The translations under genes and the position numbers were made by a program. The notes beneath the pieces are model-generated. The model ran no database searches. It was not told where the DNA came from and worked only from the letters and a program-made list of their open reading frames with translations. A stretch of 64,000 nucleotides of DNA from Leishmania infantum JPCM5 (lineage: Eukaryota; Euglenozoa; Kinetoplastea; Trypanosomatida; Trypanosomatidae), in the NCBI RefSeq assembly GCF_000002875.2, contig NC_009410.2, positions 944,492 through 1,008,491 on the forward strand, given 5' to 3'. Of the stretch, positions 29,470-38,974 are shown in pieces. Each line of letters starts with the position of its first letter. Within the stretch, counting starts at the first letter, position 1.

Positions 29470-31050
29470 ATGCCACTCACTGCGCAAGCTGCTGAGGTCA
29501 AGGCCAGTGCCGAGGCGGTCTCCACCGGCATCGATGACCCCCTCGAAGGGAAGGGCCTAGAGATCGCCGTCAGCACCGTGCCGAACCACGTTGGCAAGGT
29601 GAAGCGCATGCTCCTCACAGACCGTGGCAATCCGTCAGTGCCGCCGCCGAATTGGGAGCCACTAAGCAGCTCTGCGCTCTTCGACGAGAGTGGCAAGGCG
29701 CGCCCTGATGTGGTGCGCGAGCACCTCACAAAGGAGGGTCTGCTGCAGGAGGCGGATGCCCTGACGATTATTACCCAGTGCGCCTTGATATGGAAAGACG
29801 AACCAAATGTGCTGCGTCTCGATGGTTCGGTGGTCATCGCTGGCGATATACATGGCCAATTTTTCGATTTACTGAACCTCCTCTCCATCGGCGGCGACCC
29901 GTCCCAGCAGAAGTACATCTTCCTGGGCGACTATGTCGACCGCGGGTGCTTCGGCATGGAGGTGATCCTGCTACTCATGTGCTACAAGATCTGCTACCCC
30001 GAAACAATGATCATGCTGCGCGGCAACCACGAAAGTCGACACCTCACGACGTACTTCAACTTCAAGCGCGAGGTGCTCTACAAGTACTCCATCGCCGTGT
30101 ACAACGCCATAATGTCCGCCTTCGATTGCCTGCCGCTTGCATGCATTCTCAACGATCGATTCCTCTGCGTGCACGGCGGCTTGTCGCCGGAGCTGAAGCG
30201 GATCTCCGACATTGGCGCCATTCACCGCTTCCGCGAGCCGCCGTCGTCGGGGCCGATGTGCGACCTGCTCTGGGCAGACCCGCTGGACGAAAAAGAGGAG
30301 GACCCTGCGGCGGCGCCGCTGTTCGTGCCCAACACAACCCGAGGCTGCTCATACGTCTACAGCAACGCTGCCGCCTGCAACTTCTTGGAGGAAAACGGCC
30401 TCATCACAATCATCCGTGGCCACGAGGCCCAGGATGAGGGCTACCACTTGTACAAGAAGACAAACAAGGGGTTTCCTGCGGTGATTTGCATCTTTTCCGC
30501 GCCGAACTACTGCGACACATACGACAACCGGGCCGCCGTCGTCATGCTGAACCGCAACATTATGAGCATCCGTCAGTTCAACAGCAGCCCTCACCCCTAC
30601 TACCTGCCTAACTTCATGAACGCCTTTACTTGGTCGCTGCCCTTCGTTGAGGAGAAGCTGCTCGACATTGGGACGAACGTCCTGCACCCCATTGACGGAA
30701 GTGAGGATCATCTGCTTTTGGACGGGGCAGAGGCGACGACGGCCGCACCGACACCGGGGGCGAACACAGAAAGCCGCGACGGGAGCGTCCTGGAACAGCG
30801 AGGCGAGAAAATTCGCGAGAAGATACTGGCGATGGGGAGGCTCTCCCGCATGTTCCACACCTTGTGCGAAGGAGGCGAGAGCCGTCTTCCACCTAAGGGA
30901 CTGGCAGGTGGCATACTACCGCAGGGTGGGCTGCCGTGTGGCCCCGACAGTGTGCAAGCAGCCGGCCGCGGCCTTCAGCAATCAAAAGAGATGGACTCTG
31001 CCAATGGGCGCTGGCAGGATTGTCTGATCGAGGGCGACTTGGAGCCGTAG
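29470..31050 (+). CDS. CnA: Calcineurin A-type serine/threonine phosphatase (PP2B catalytic subunit)
   Basis: A 526-residue protein from ATG 29470. The PPP metal-site motifs are intact: GDIHGQ (D126, H128), GDYVDRG (D154) and RGNHES (N186, H187). HGGLSPE, RGHEAQDEG and SAPNYCD follow. The stretch after the phosphatase core (FMNAFTWSLPFVEEKLLDI) matches the calcineurin B-binding helix. A calmodulin-binding-like segment (IREKILAMGRLSRMF, from residue 448) and LPPKGLAGGILPQGGLP correspond to the calcineurin-specific tail. These identify PP2B rather than PP1 or PP2A. The enzyme dephosphorylates proteins in response to Ca2+. The canonical C-terminal autoinhibitory segment is not visible: only about 30 unrelated residues follow. 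The 3' flank carries retroposon sequence. Confidence 0.93.
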   Translation: MPLTAQAAEVKASAEAVSTGIDDPLEGKGLEIAVSTVPNHVGKVKRMLLTDRGNPSVPPPNWEPLSSSALFDESGKARPDVVREHLTKEGLLQEADALTIITQCALIWKDEPNVLRLDGSVVIAGDIHGQFFDLLNLLSIGGDPSQQKYIFLGDYVDRGCFGMEVILLLMCYKICYPETMIMLRGNHESRHLTTYFNFKREVLYKYSIAVYNAIMSAFDCLPLACILNDRFLCVHGGLSPELKRISDIGAIHRFREPPSSGPMCDLLWADPLDEKEEDPAAAPLFVPNTTRGCSYVYSNAAACNFLEENGLITIIRGHEAQDEGYHLYKKTNKGFPAVICIFSAPNYCDTYDNRAAVVMLNRNIMSIRQFNSSPHPYYLPNFMNAFTWSLPFVEEKLLDIGTNVLHPIDGSEDHLLLDGAEATTAAPTPGANTESRDGSVLEQRGEKIREKILAMGRLSRMFHTLCEGGESRLPPKGLAGGILPQGGLPCGPDSVQAAGRGLQQSKEMDSANGRWQDCLIEGDLEP

Positions 31051-31870
31051 CCGAGTGCGGCGACCACAGTTCTCAGTGCCGCGCTCCCTAGCACCGGCAG
31101 CATGTGAGTCGTACATGGGCGTCTTGACCAGTGCGGTTCGGATCCAGCAGACACCCGGGAACATAGACCCATCCGACGCGTGCGTGTGTGCGTGTGGTGA
31201 CGTGCACATGTGGGGCTACGCGCTGTTTTGTGGTGTGCTGCTTCTCAGCCTTTTCTTTTTTCACCCCTCTGTACAGACAAGCTCCATGTGATGCTCGCTG
31301 TCTCTCTTCCTATAAATGTTGGTTGTTGCTCCCGCTTTTCTTTCCTTTTCACTTCTGCTGCATGCGGTATCACCCGGCGCGGCCATGTGAGTGTGCAGGC
31401 ACGACTTTAACGCATACACGGGTGCACGTGATGGGTACGCTTGTATGCGACGCCGGGCGGCGCTGTTCCCCACACAGGCACCCACCTGCGCTCTCATCAG
31501 CCCGCGTGTGCTTCTCATTTTTTTTGCCTTTCCGTTTCGTTTCCATGCGTGTGTAGGTGTGCAGTGCGCGGCTGTCCCCCTCCTCTCTCTCCTCTGCCGG
31601 TGGTGCCCTCGACTGCTTTGGTATGTATCGAGTTGATGACCGCCACGGCGGTTCGCACGTTCATGCGCGTGCGTGCGTCTCTGCCTCCGTCCACTCTCTG
31701 ATGGATGGGCAAAGGGGATCGGCAAGTAGGTGGGAGCGGAGGGCAGTCAGTGCTGAACTCTGGAGTTAGCTGCTGCACGCGTGTTTATGAGTGTGCATGG
31801 CTTCCTTTTTGCGTTCGCTTCATTTCTCGCTTATTTTCCTCAGTGCCTACTGTTCCTTCACGACAGGTGG
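31051..31870. other. Spacer downstream of the calcineurin gene
   Basis: Probable 3' untranslated region; no gene supported. It has T/C-rich sequence near 31240-31270 and 31325-31360, and GT-rich sequence near 31180-31200. Confidence 0.5.
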
Positions 31871-32420
31871 GGGTCGGGGCAAGGGGCGGCACACTCCTCA
31901 GTGCGCGGTGGTATCTCAGGGTCCAGTACCACCACCCTAGGTGCTGAGGCCAAACAGCCCCCCCTCCCCTCCCCCCGACTCTCTAAGCCTGCCGAACCAC
32001 CTCTGGTGATGACAGGGTCACGTACCAGTGTCATGGGGCAGTCAGAGCGATGTATCACTGCTGATGCCAGCGGTCCGGCCCTGGGTGGCGCTGTGTCGGA
32101 GCGACCTGCGACCGTGAGCAGGCGCTTGCACCATCCATGTGATGGGCGAAGTGTCAGAGTGACTCGAAGGTACCTCACCGCCGGCCCTCACGCTGCCCAC
32201 TCGCGTGGGGAGTGTCCGGGTCACCGCGAGGGGGATGGACCAGGTGGCGACTGGCACAATGGGAGCGGCTGTGAGGCGAGCTGCGAGGCAGAGACCGCGC
32301 TCAGGTGACTGAGTCGGCTCATTGCTGTCACGCGGTCCTCTGCAGCTTCGCGCCACGCGCTGGGGCCTGTGACAGGCCGGGCAGCGTGAGCTCACGCCGT
32401 ATTAGGGGGATGAACGCGTT
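31871..32420 (+). mobile_element. SIDER-type retroposon, copy 1
   Basis: A 550-base unit, essentially identical to 54087-54636: the only differences I saw are three in the first ~15 bases. The 5' part holds the sequence cagggtccagtacc, similar to the Pr77 hallmark of ingi/L1Tc-related elements. The 3' end (gggggatgaacgcgtt) is followed by an A-run in the second copy but not here. The size and the two ends fit the short interspersed degenerate retroposons of Leishmania, which usually lie in 3' untranslated regions and can affect mRNA stability. Here it lies 820 bases after the calcineurin stop codon. No real coding frame. Confidence 0.72.
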
Positions 32421-33205
32421 GCTCAGAGAGCCCGGCGCTTGCTCTGCCCCTCTTCCGCTGCCTTCTTCCGTGCACCCCTTTCTCTTCGTTCACTGAAGCA
32501 CCCACGCCCTCTTCACTTGCGCCGCTTCACCAGTCTCTTGTTCTGTACCGGCGCACCCATTAGGCGATCCCCATGCACAGCTGCCTTGCGCGTGCAGGAG
32601 CCGAACAAGGAAGAAAGGGACAGCGAGGTGTCGAGGTGTGGGCCGGGGGAGGAGGCCGGCTGTATGGACGAGAGGTCGGGGGTTGCAGTATCACGTGTGC
32701 GCCTGCCGGAATGATCGTCCCCGTGCGCAAGTGCCTGCTGGAGGTCATGCCCGACCGGGAAAGGGCTTGCCGCTGTGCAGTGATTGCGCGAAAGGTCGAC
32801 AGCGCAGCAGCACGCAAACCACCGGTCATCGGCTTCTCCACCCCTTTGAGTGGTGTGTCGATGCGCGCACTTCCTTCTATACAGCGCCTTCTCTTCATCT
32901 GTCCACGAGCAGCGGTAAAGCGAGCAACCGTGCAGAGATGGTGGCATCGTCTGTTTTGATCCCTCTTTCATCGGTAACGCCAGAGGAGCCGGCGCCAGCT
33001 GCAGGGAGAACGGACCCTGGCCAGAGCTCGCAGACGCGAGGCCGACATCCCGCGAAACCGTGCGACACGCTGAGACGAGAGCTCCTTGGCGGCCGCCGTC
33101 CAGCACTGCGGAGGAACAGCGGCCTTGAGCGTGTGAGATGAGCGGAGACCATCCTCGCCCAGCTCGGCACGGGCGCCTGCGCGTACTTTGGCTTCGCGCA
33201 GCGGC
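32421..33205 (+). mobile_element. Possible degenerate retroelement body (DIRE-like) between two repeats
   Basis: No intact gene. Near 33143-33205 one + frame reads AETILAQLGTGACAYFGFAQ, resembling the last helix of the RNase H region of ingi/LINE elements (a QLRTG-type motif). It runs into the 33206 repeat. The frame is interrupted soon after, as expected for a dead element. The assignment is tentative. Confidence 0.35.
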
Positions 33206-34122
33206 GGGTGACTCGCAGCGGCAGCGTGGCGTGAAGACGGTGTGCTGCCTGTCACTGCGCTCGCGTTGTGGCGTGCCCCTCCCCCGCCCCCGCCTGTGCT
33301 TGCTGTGAGGGGGTCCGGCCTGGCGTTGTGCCCGGCATGCGAGGCGAGGTTGGCGGATGGGTCGAGGCTGAGAGCGCGCCTCGTCTCACTCGCGGCGCGT
33401 GCGCCTGCCCCGCCGAGTGTCCAGCGCTGCCTCCCTGTACGACCCCTCAGGGGAGGGCGTGCCAGGGGCTGTCTCTGCGCAGGCGCCGCCGACCACAGCT
33501 TGCATGGTGCATCGCATCGAAGCACGGCATGCAGAGGGGAGGGGCGCACGCGTGATAGACGCAAGAGACGCGAGGGGGTGCATATGAACCAGCCCCCAAG
33601 AGTGCGTGCGTGCGACATGCGCGGGAAGCCCGACGAGAGCGCCCCGAACTGCACCGTCGGGTCCTGCAGACTCCGACGTGGAGAGTTGCCGCAGGGTACT
33701 GTTTGTCTGCCGTGGCTGGAAGCCGCGGAGGGAGAAGCACGGCACACAGGCAGCGTGTGCAGGCCCTCAGAGGGCCGTGGCCTGCAGCTGACGAGCTTCC
33801 TTCTCGGGCCCGTCCGGCACGCGGCTAGACCACCGCCTGTTTGGCCACACGATATAGACGCCGCTGCTTCCGCCGCGGAGCAGGGGGCTGGACGCGGCTG
33901 GCTTGGATCCAAGGCATGCGCCCCCCCCCCCCTGAGGTCCGTGTGGCGCCGACCGCGCGGCAGGTATGCAAGGAGGGGGCGAGGAGGGACGGGCAGAGTC
34001 TGTTAGACGCGTGACCCAGTTCGACGACAGGCCGGCTCGCCCTTGACGACCCGGATGGGGCCGCGGTGCGACAGAGGTGTGGTGAGCTGTGGTTGTGCGC
34101 GCGTACGCTTGCGGACTTGTTG
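33206..34122 (+). repeat. 917-base repeat, copy A (3' part of an ingi/DIRE-like element)
   Basis: Matches 43919-44835 over 917 bases without net insertion or deletion; I count about three substitutions. Its last ~63 bases are homologous to the end of the 2A-bearing relic at 28920-28983. It has open frames on both strands (up to about 250 codons), but these are equally open in both copies because the copies are almost identical, and no domain is seen. There is no A-tail. It is probably the 3' part of a degenerate non-LTR retroelement. Confidence 0.7.
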
Positions 34123-34397
34123 CTGCGAACGACTCGTAAAAAGAATATTCTGGAACGACGGTGTGAACTTGCGGTGGCGTCGTCTCCAGCTGCACAACTC
34201 TCGACGAGGTTGTGTTGTGCAGCCGCAAGGTTGCGCTGGATTCACCAGTGCTGCCACGGCGCTCCTCTATGCAAATGACGGTTGGGGGTTCTCATGGATT
34301 TGGTATGCCTTGCCTGCCTCTAGCGGACTTTCGGATGATGCACTCTTTTGTTGCCCGCTGTTTTTTTTTTTGACTCATCCAGCTTTAGCATGACACG
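34123..34397. other. Spacer before the PPR gene
   Basis: Unique sequence with no gene. It ends in the T-run and AG that probably form the splice acceptor of the next gene. Confidence 0.5.
34351..34382 (+). promoter_or_regulatory. Candidate polypyrimidine tract and trans-splice acceptor for 34398
   Basis: An 11-base T-run and C/T stretch is followed by the AG at 34381-34382 and another AG at 34387-34388. The 5' leader would be only about 10-15 bases before ATG 34398. Inferred from sequence. Confidence 0.45.
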
Positions 34398-36764
34398 ATG
34401 CCTGGCACCCGCTCACTGGAAACGGTGTCAAAGGCTTTGCGTCGCCGCGCGCAGTTGCAGCGGTGGCAGCGGCAGTCACAAATGGCGCGTGCGTCAGGCG
34501 CGGCAGCGGCTGTGGGAGCCGCAAGCTGCACGCAGGCGGATCGCGCGTTACGTCCGCACTACCAGGTGACATCAGCGTCGCCGTTGGACACGTCGACAAG
34601 CTGGTCTTCTGCGCTGGCATCGAGTCGGGAGAACGCGGAAGTAGGTATGGGTAAAACCCTTCAGCATGCGTATCAGATGCGGGATAGAGCCCGGTCGTCT
34701 CCGCCGCTGCAGCGTCGCCTCGCCGAGTATCTGCGCTGCTCCACGAGCAAGGCGGAGGCAGCGGAGGCGTTTTTCCTCGTCGCTCGCTCGCATCACGAGG
34801 CGCTGACGCCAGCTACCATTTCCGAGTTCACCAGCACAATGTTGCGGCACCACGTAGCTGCGCAGATGGGCGCAAAGACCTACACGGTGGCGCTCGCGGA
34901 CGCCGTCGGAGTCGCAGGCGAAAGCCCATGGAACAACGTGGAGCCGGCAGAGGCGCGGGCCTTCGCTCTCTATCAGGCGCGCCGCCTTGAGCGGTACTCT
35001 GTGAGGGGCACGTCCTTTCAGGAGCAGCTCGGTTTGACGCTGGAGGGCGCAGACAACACAGTTGTCGCCCTCACGGAACACCAGATGCGCAAAGGTGCCG
35101 CCGTGGCGAGTGCGCTGCCCGTGTCGTGCGACGCCCTTGTCGAGCTCGTTCACCTCGACGTGTCGTGGTCCACCGCGCTGCAGGTGCACACGTACGCAAA
35201 GGAGGTGACACGCGTCGACCCACCTGCTGACATGACGGCACGTTTGATGGGGCTCATGACCGGGTACAAGACGAACGCCCTTGGCTCGCGCCCGTGGGAG
35301 ATGGCGCTGGAGTTGTACGACAGACTGCTGGAAAGCGGCTACGATGTACCGCTGGATGCCCACACAGCCGCCTTAGACGCCGTTTGGCGCAGTGGGGAGA
35401 GTTTTGTGAAACCGCACAACTCCTTGTCCCCCACCGATCGCGATTGCATGTGGAATGCCCTGGTGCGCATCCGTGAGCGTGTGCCAGACGCGCAGGTGAT
35501 GGGCGACGCCGGGTGCCGCTTCACCGAGGCTCTCATCAAGGCAGCTGGAGCAGCAGGGCGGTGGGAGGCGGCCTTGCAACTTCTCAGTGACATGGACGTC
35601 ACATTGGCCGCCACTTCGCATCGTCTGTTGGTGCCGACCGCCGAATCCTTTCTGTTTGCGATGGCATCGTGCAACGCCGCGCACAACGCGGCCCATGCCA
35701 GCGCCCTGTATGAGACCTTCAGTGCGTTGTACACGTTGCGCAGTGCTCACCCTGAGGCGCTGCTGGCGTACTTGCAGTCGCTTCGAAATGTGGAGCACCT
35801 GTCGGCCCATATCGGGACGCAAGTGGAGGGGCTTGTGATGGATGGCAAAGGACTGGATCGGCCGTGCTGCGTGGTGTGCCTGCAGCTCCTGTCGAGCCAG
35901 CGCGTGCACACGAAGCAGGCGGCGAAGTGGAGGATCGCACAGAGACTGCTGCGGATGTACGACAGCAACCCGTGGCCGCAGCAGCCGCCGGTGAGAAAGG
36001 CAGAGCTGCAGACAGTGTTTCGCTGCTGTCACCTCATCGCGGCAAGCAGCGTTAACGCCGCGAAAGTGTCCGCTTCTGCGTCGGCTCCCTGTTCGCTGGT
36101 CACCGAGTTGCGCGCGTACCTGGTCTCTGTGTTTGGGCGCGACTCCTGCGAGTGCCAGTGGCTTGACGATACCGAGGTTTACTCACTTCTCACCACACAG
36201 AGCTGGGAGTGCGCCCTTTCCATTTACCAGCGGCAGGTGACGCAGCGCCCGCCAGCTCGCGTGACGGACCTCCCCATCCCGCTGCGCCAGGTGCGCCACA
36301 TGTTCGCGCAGACGCTGCTACGCTGCTCCCGCGCTGCAACTGGCGAGGAGGGGGAGAGTGACAAATTCCTCCTGGATGAGGAGCGGGAGGCACAGGAGCG
36401 GGCGAGGACGATTGACTTTTTGGCATTCGCCGTGCGCACCGTCCGGGAGGTGTACGCGGGCACGGGTGACACAGTATCCCTCGGTATCGTCGCGGAGCTG
36501 CTGCTCCACCAAGCGTTGCACGCACCGCGTGCACGCGAGCGGCAGCAGTTGGCACTGGACGCGATGCGAGAGCTGTCGTGTGGCTTGGCCAGCGCCGTGA
36601 CCCCGCGGCTGATCGACCTCGTCGCGCAGGCCCTCTCCCTCACGGAGGAGCATGTCCAGAGCGTCCTCGTTGACGGCAGTGCGCAGCTGCGTGCAAAGGC
36701 GTTGGAGCGGGATGGACATCGACGCATACGCTCGAGTGGCTGCCTCGAGACGATTTTCACATGA
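34398..36764 (+). CDS. PPR-type mitochondrial RNA-binding protein
   Basis: A 788-residue protein from ATG 34398. The N-terminus is rich in Arg/Ala/Gln without acidic residues (LRRRAQLQRWQRQSQMARAS), typical of a mitochondrial presequence. The rest is helical, with pentatricopeptide-like helix pairs: PWEMALELYDRLLESGY near residue 300, RWEAALQLLSDMDV near 388 and a further pair around 415-435. Other repeats are too diverged to count by eye. Trypanosomatids have many PPR proteins that bind organellar RNAs or form part of the mitochondrial ribosome. I infer such a role; the RNA target is unknown. The frame is intact although it lies next to repeat sequence. Confidence 0.78.
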   Translation: MPGTRSLETVSKALRRRAQLQRWQRQSQMARASGAAAAVGAASCTQADRALRPHYQVTSASPLDTSTSWSSALASSRENAEVGMGKTLQHAYQMRDRARSSPPLQRRLAEYLRCSTSKAEAAEAFFLVARSHHEALTPATISEFTSTMLRHHVAAQMGAKTYTVALADAVGVAGESPWNNVEPAEARAFALYQARRLERYSVRGTSFQEQLGLTLEGADNTVVALTEHQMRKGAAVASALPVSCDALVELVHLDVSWSTALQVHTYAKEVTRVDPPADMTARLMGLMTGYKTNALGSRPWEMALELYDRLLESGYDVPLDAHTAALDAVWRSGESFVKPHNSLSPTDRDCMWNALVRIRERVPDAQVMGDAGCRFTEALIKAAGAAGRWEAALQLLSDMDVTLAATSHRLLVPTAESFLFAMASCNAAHNAAHASALYETFSALYTLRSAHPEALLAYLQSLRNVEHLSAHIGTQVEGLVMDGKGLDRPCCVVCLQLLSSQRVHTKQAAKWRIAQRLLRMYDSNPWPQQPPVRKAELQTVFRCCHLIAASSVNAAKVSASASAPCSLVTELRAYLVSVFGRDSCECQWLDDTEVYSLLTTQSWECALSIYQRQVTQRPPARVTDLPIPLRQVRHMFAQTLLRCSRAATGEEGESDKFLLDEEREAQERARTIDFLAFAVRTVREVYAGTGDTVSLGIVAELLLHQALHAPRARERQQLALDAMRELSCGLASAVTPRLIDLVAQALSLTEEHVQSVLVDGSAQLRAKALERDGHRRIRSSGCLETIFT

Positions 36765-37187
36765 TAATGTACCATGGGTGCGGCGTGCTCGAGCGGGGCT
36801 GCTGTTACGCATAGAGGCAAGGGCAGCAAATGCGCAGGGGTGCATGTGCGTGTGCGCGCACATGTGCTTGCGTGTGTGTGTGGGGGGCGCAGGGGCTCTT
36901 CTCTTTCCTTCTCGTGTGTGCCCGTTGCTCTGGGCGGCTCGTGCGGCCGTTTACCCCGGCTCACATTTGCTTTGCCGGCTTTGCGTTCTTCCCGTTGTGG
37001 TAGTCGACAAACTGCAGAGGAGCACGCCAGTGGCGACGTTCCATCGTCGCACATCTCGCGTCCATCGCTTCCTGCTTCGCTGCTGTTGGTAACGGCACGC
37101 AGACGTGACTTCTCTCACATCCTGAGGTTTTGTTCACTTCCTTTGCTCCTTCCGATCCCAGTCCCCGCTGTGCCCCCCATCGCCGTG
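36765..37187. other. Intergenic spacer
   Basis: No gene supported. GT-rich sequence (36840-36885) and pyrimidine-rich sequence (37110-37170) precede the relic that starts at 37188. Confidence 0.5.
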
Positions 37188-37815
37188 ATGGAGCAGCGGA
37201 TACATCCCTCTGAGCTGTTCGCAGAGCCGGAAAACGCTAGCCATCGTTCAACATCATTTGTGAGCTATGTGTGCTGCCGCAGGAGGCGCAGTTGCTAGGC
37301 AGACACTGGCTTCTGGCGTCCCCGGCAGACTTCGTCGGCACCCAGCCGCTTATTCTGTGTGTCTCTGCCGACCTCTCGCTGCGCGGTTTTTGCGTTTTCT
37401 CGAGAGCTGCAGCGCGCAGCGGCGACACAGGCGACGCATGCAGGTGCCGAAACGCTTCAGATGCAGCTGGAGGATGTGAGCCGGCGCGGCGGTGACGGTG
37501 GCACTGCTGCGTGCGCAGGGAAGGCAACCGGTGTAAAACGGCGACCGCGACGGCGGCTTCTTTCTGCACCTTTGTGCTTCACAGGTGCCATCTAATGGCT
37601 CTCACGAGATGCTGCGTGCTCTTGCGAGCAGCGGAGCAGACCTGGCAGCAGCAGCTTCTCGTGAGACCACCACACAGCAGATGCTGCGGGACAGTGGCGT
37701 CGTGGCCGGCGCGTGTGAATCAATGTCGGAAGTTGCACAATACCACTGAACCGGTTGCTCCAGCGGCATGAAGCAGTTGGTGAGAGGCTGTCGAAGTGCG
37801 CGTGCATGCGTCTGC
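37188..37815 (+). pseudogene. Broken gene for a coiled-coil protein
   Basis: Protein-like segments follow one another in changing frames. From ATG 37188: MEQRIHPSELFAEPENASHR. In another frame from about 37265: LPQEAQLLGRHWLLASPADF and LILCVSADLSLR. Back in the first frame near 37395: SRELQRAAATQATHAGAETL, then LQMQLEDVSRR. In a third frame from about 37591: EMLRALASSGADLAAAASRE, then TQQMLRDSG and ACESMSEVAQY. Finally, from 37749: LNRLLQRHEAVGERLSK. The pieces together look like a small helical coiled-coil protein that has lost its frame at least three times. I do not recognise the ancestor. Confidence 0.55.
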
Positions 37816-38689
37816 GTTGGCGTGCTTTCGTGCCCCCCCCCCCACCACCACCGAGGAGCCGTGGGCTCGGCTTTTTGCCTCTCTTCTCTGCACTCTCGCA
37901 TGGCTCTTGCGCACCACACGCAAGCCCAACCCCGTCGGGTGTGGTGCGCGCCACTGAACGAGCGCGGCGGCGAGACACACACACGCGCGCACATCAAATG
38001 AAAGCAAAGCTGATTATGCAAAAGAATGGAGAAGGGAACGTAAACGGCGCGTGCGCGCCTCATCCTCCTCTTCTCTTCCGCTTCACCCGCCGCCTTACCT
38101 CCATGCGTGATACCGTGTCTTGCCCCTCTCTCCCCGTCCTCTGTGCCTCGCCCGCCACCGCCTCTTCCCTCCTCTGCGAACTCCGCGTCTCCTGCCTTGC
38201 TGCTCCACTTCTCACCGACACATCATGCCTCCCTTTTCGTCTTGCCGCTGGCGCCCTGCTCTCCATCGCCACCTTCACACGGATGCGTCCATACAGATCG
38301 ACGCTCTCTCTCTCTTCCTCTTCTTCTGTCGCCGCTGCCACTCCTTCGAACGCTTTACCAACAACGACGACCGCGGCCACAGCACTGCTCTCCTCATTCG
38401 CCGCTTTTTGCTTCACTTCCACCTCTCACCCTTTCCGATTTCTTTCTCTTTCTCTCCTTCGTCCTCGTCGTCGTCAGCTGTCGTACACTCTCGTCAAGGC
38501 TCTACCACGCGCGCACGCACACATCATTGCACACGCGTGACGACCCCGTCTGCACTCAAAAAAAGCGCGATAACACCCTGAAAGGGCGGCGTTCGGCTGT
38601 CGCGTGTTCTCTCCCGTGTACCCCCCCCCCCCCGCCATTCGCGCACGTTGGCGGCAACTCGCCCGCTTCTCTTTTTTTCGCCAGTGAAA
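37816..38689. other. Intergenic spacer
   Basis: Contains C-runs near 37832-37841 and 38621-38632 and a long C/T-rich region (38120-38490). The 261-codon open frame through it is composition-driven and is rejected. Confidence 0.5.
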
Positions 38690-38974
38690 ATGGTTACGAC
38701 CGTCAAGGTTGAGATTCCGCGCGAGAGCATTATGAAGCCGTCGTACATGGACGACGTCTACCTGCTCAACCAGTTTGACGGCGTCAATGACAATCCGCAG
38801 GAGGACGGTCTGCCACTGCGCAAGTGGATCCTGCGCGAGGTCCACGAGGTGCTCGCGAAGAATCCGAGGAAGACGGAGGTTGTCGTGAAGCTCAAGTCGG
38901 ACAAGAGTGCCCGCACCGAGTTCGCTGTCGCGATCATCGGCGATTACGTCCCCAACTACCTCCACCAGAGCTGA
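38690..38974 (+). CDS. Small conserved-looking hypothetical protein
   Basis: A 94-residue protein from ATG 38690. It is a compact α/β-looking domain: strand (VTTVKVEI), loop, amphipathic helix (LRKWILREVHEVLAKN), strand (TEVVVKLKS) and strand (TEFAVAIIGDYVPNYLHQ). There is no signal peptide, membrane segment or known motif. Codon use matches the real genes nearby, and the codons are well spaced for an ordered small protein. I do not recognise the family. Confidence 0.7.
   Translation: MVTTVKVEIPRESIMKPSYMDDVYLLNQFDGVNDNPQEDGLPLRKWILREVHEVLAKNPRKTEVVVKLKSDKSARTEFAVAIIGDYVPNYLHQS

Noticed and set aside
33242..34006. 254-codon frame in the 917-base repeat, also present at 43955-44719
   Set aside because: Its conservation only reflects the near identity of the two repeat copies. 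No protein motif and a composition unlike the real genes.
37755..38540. 261-codon frame
   Set aside because: Only its first ~20 codons belong to the coiled-coil relic. The rest is pyrimidine-tract translation.
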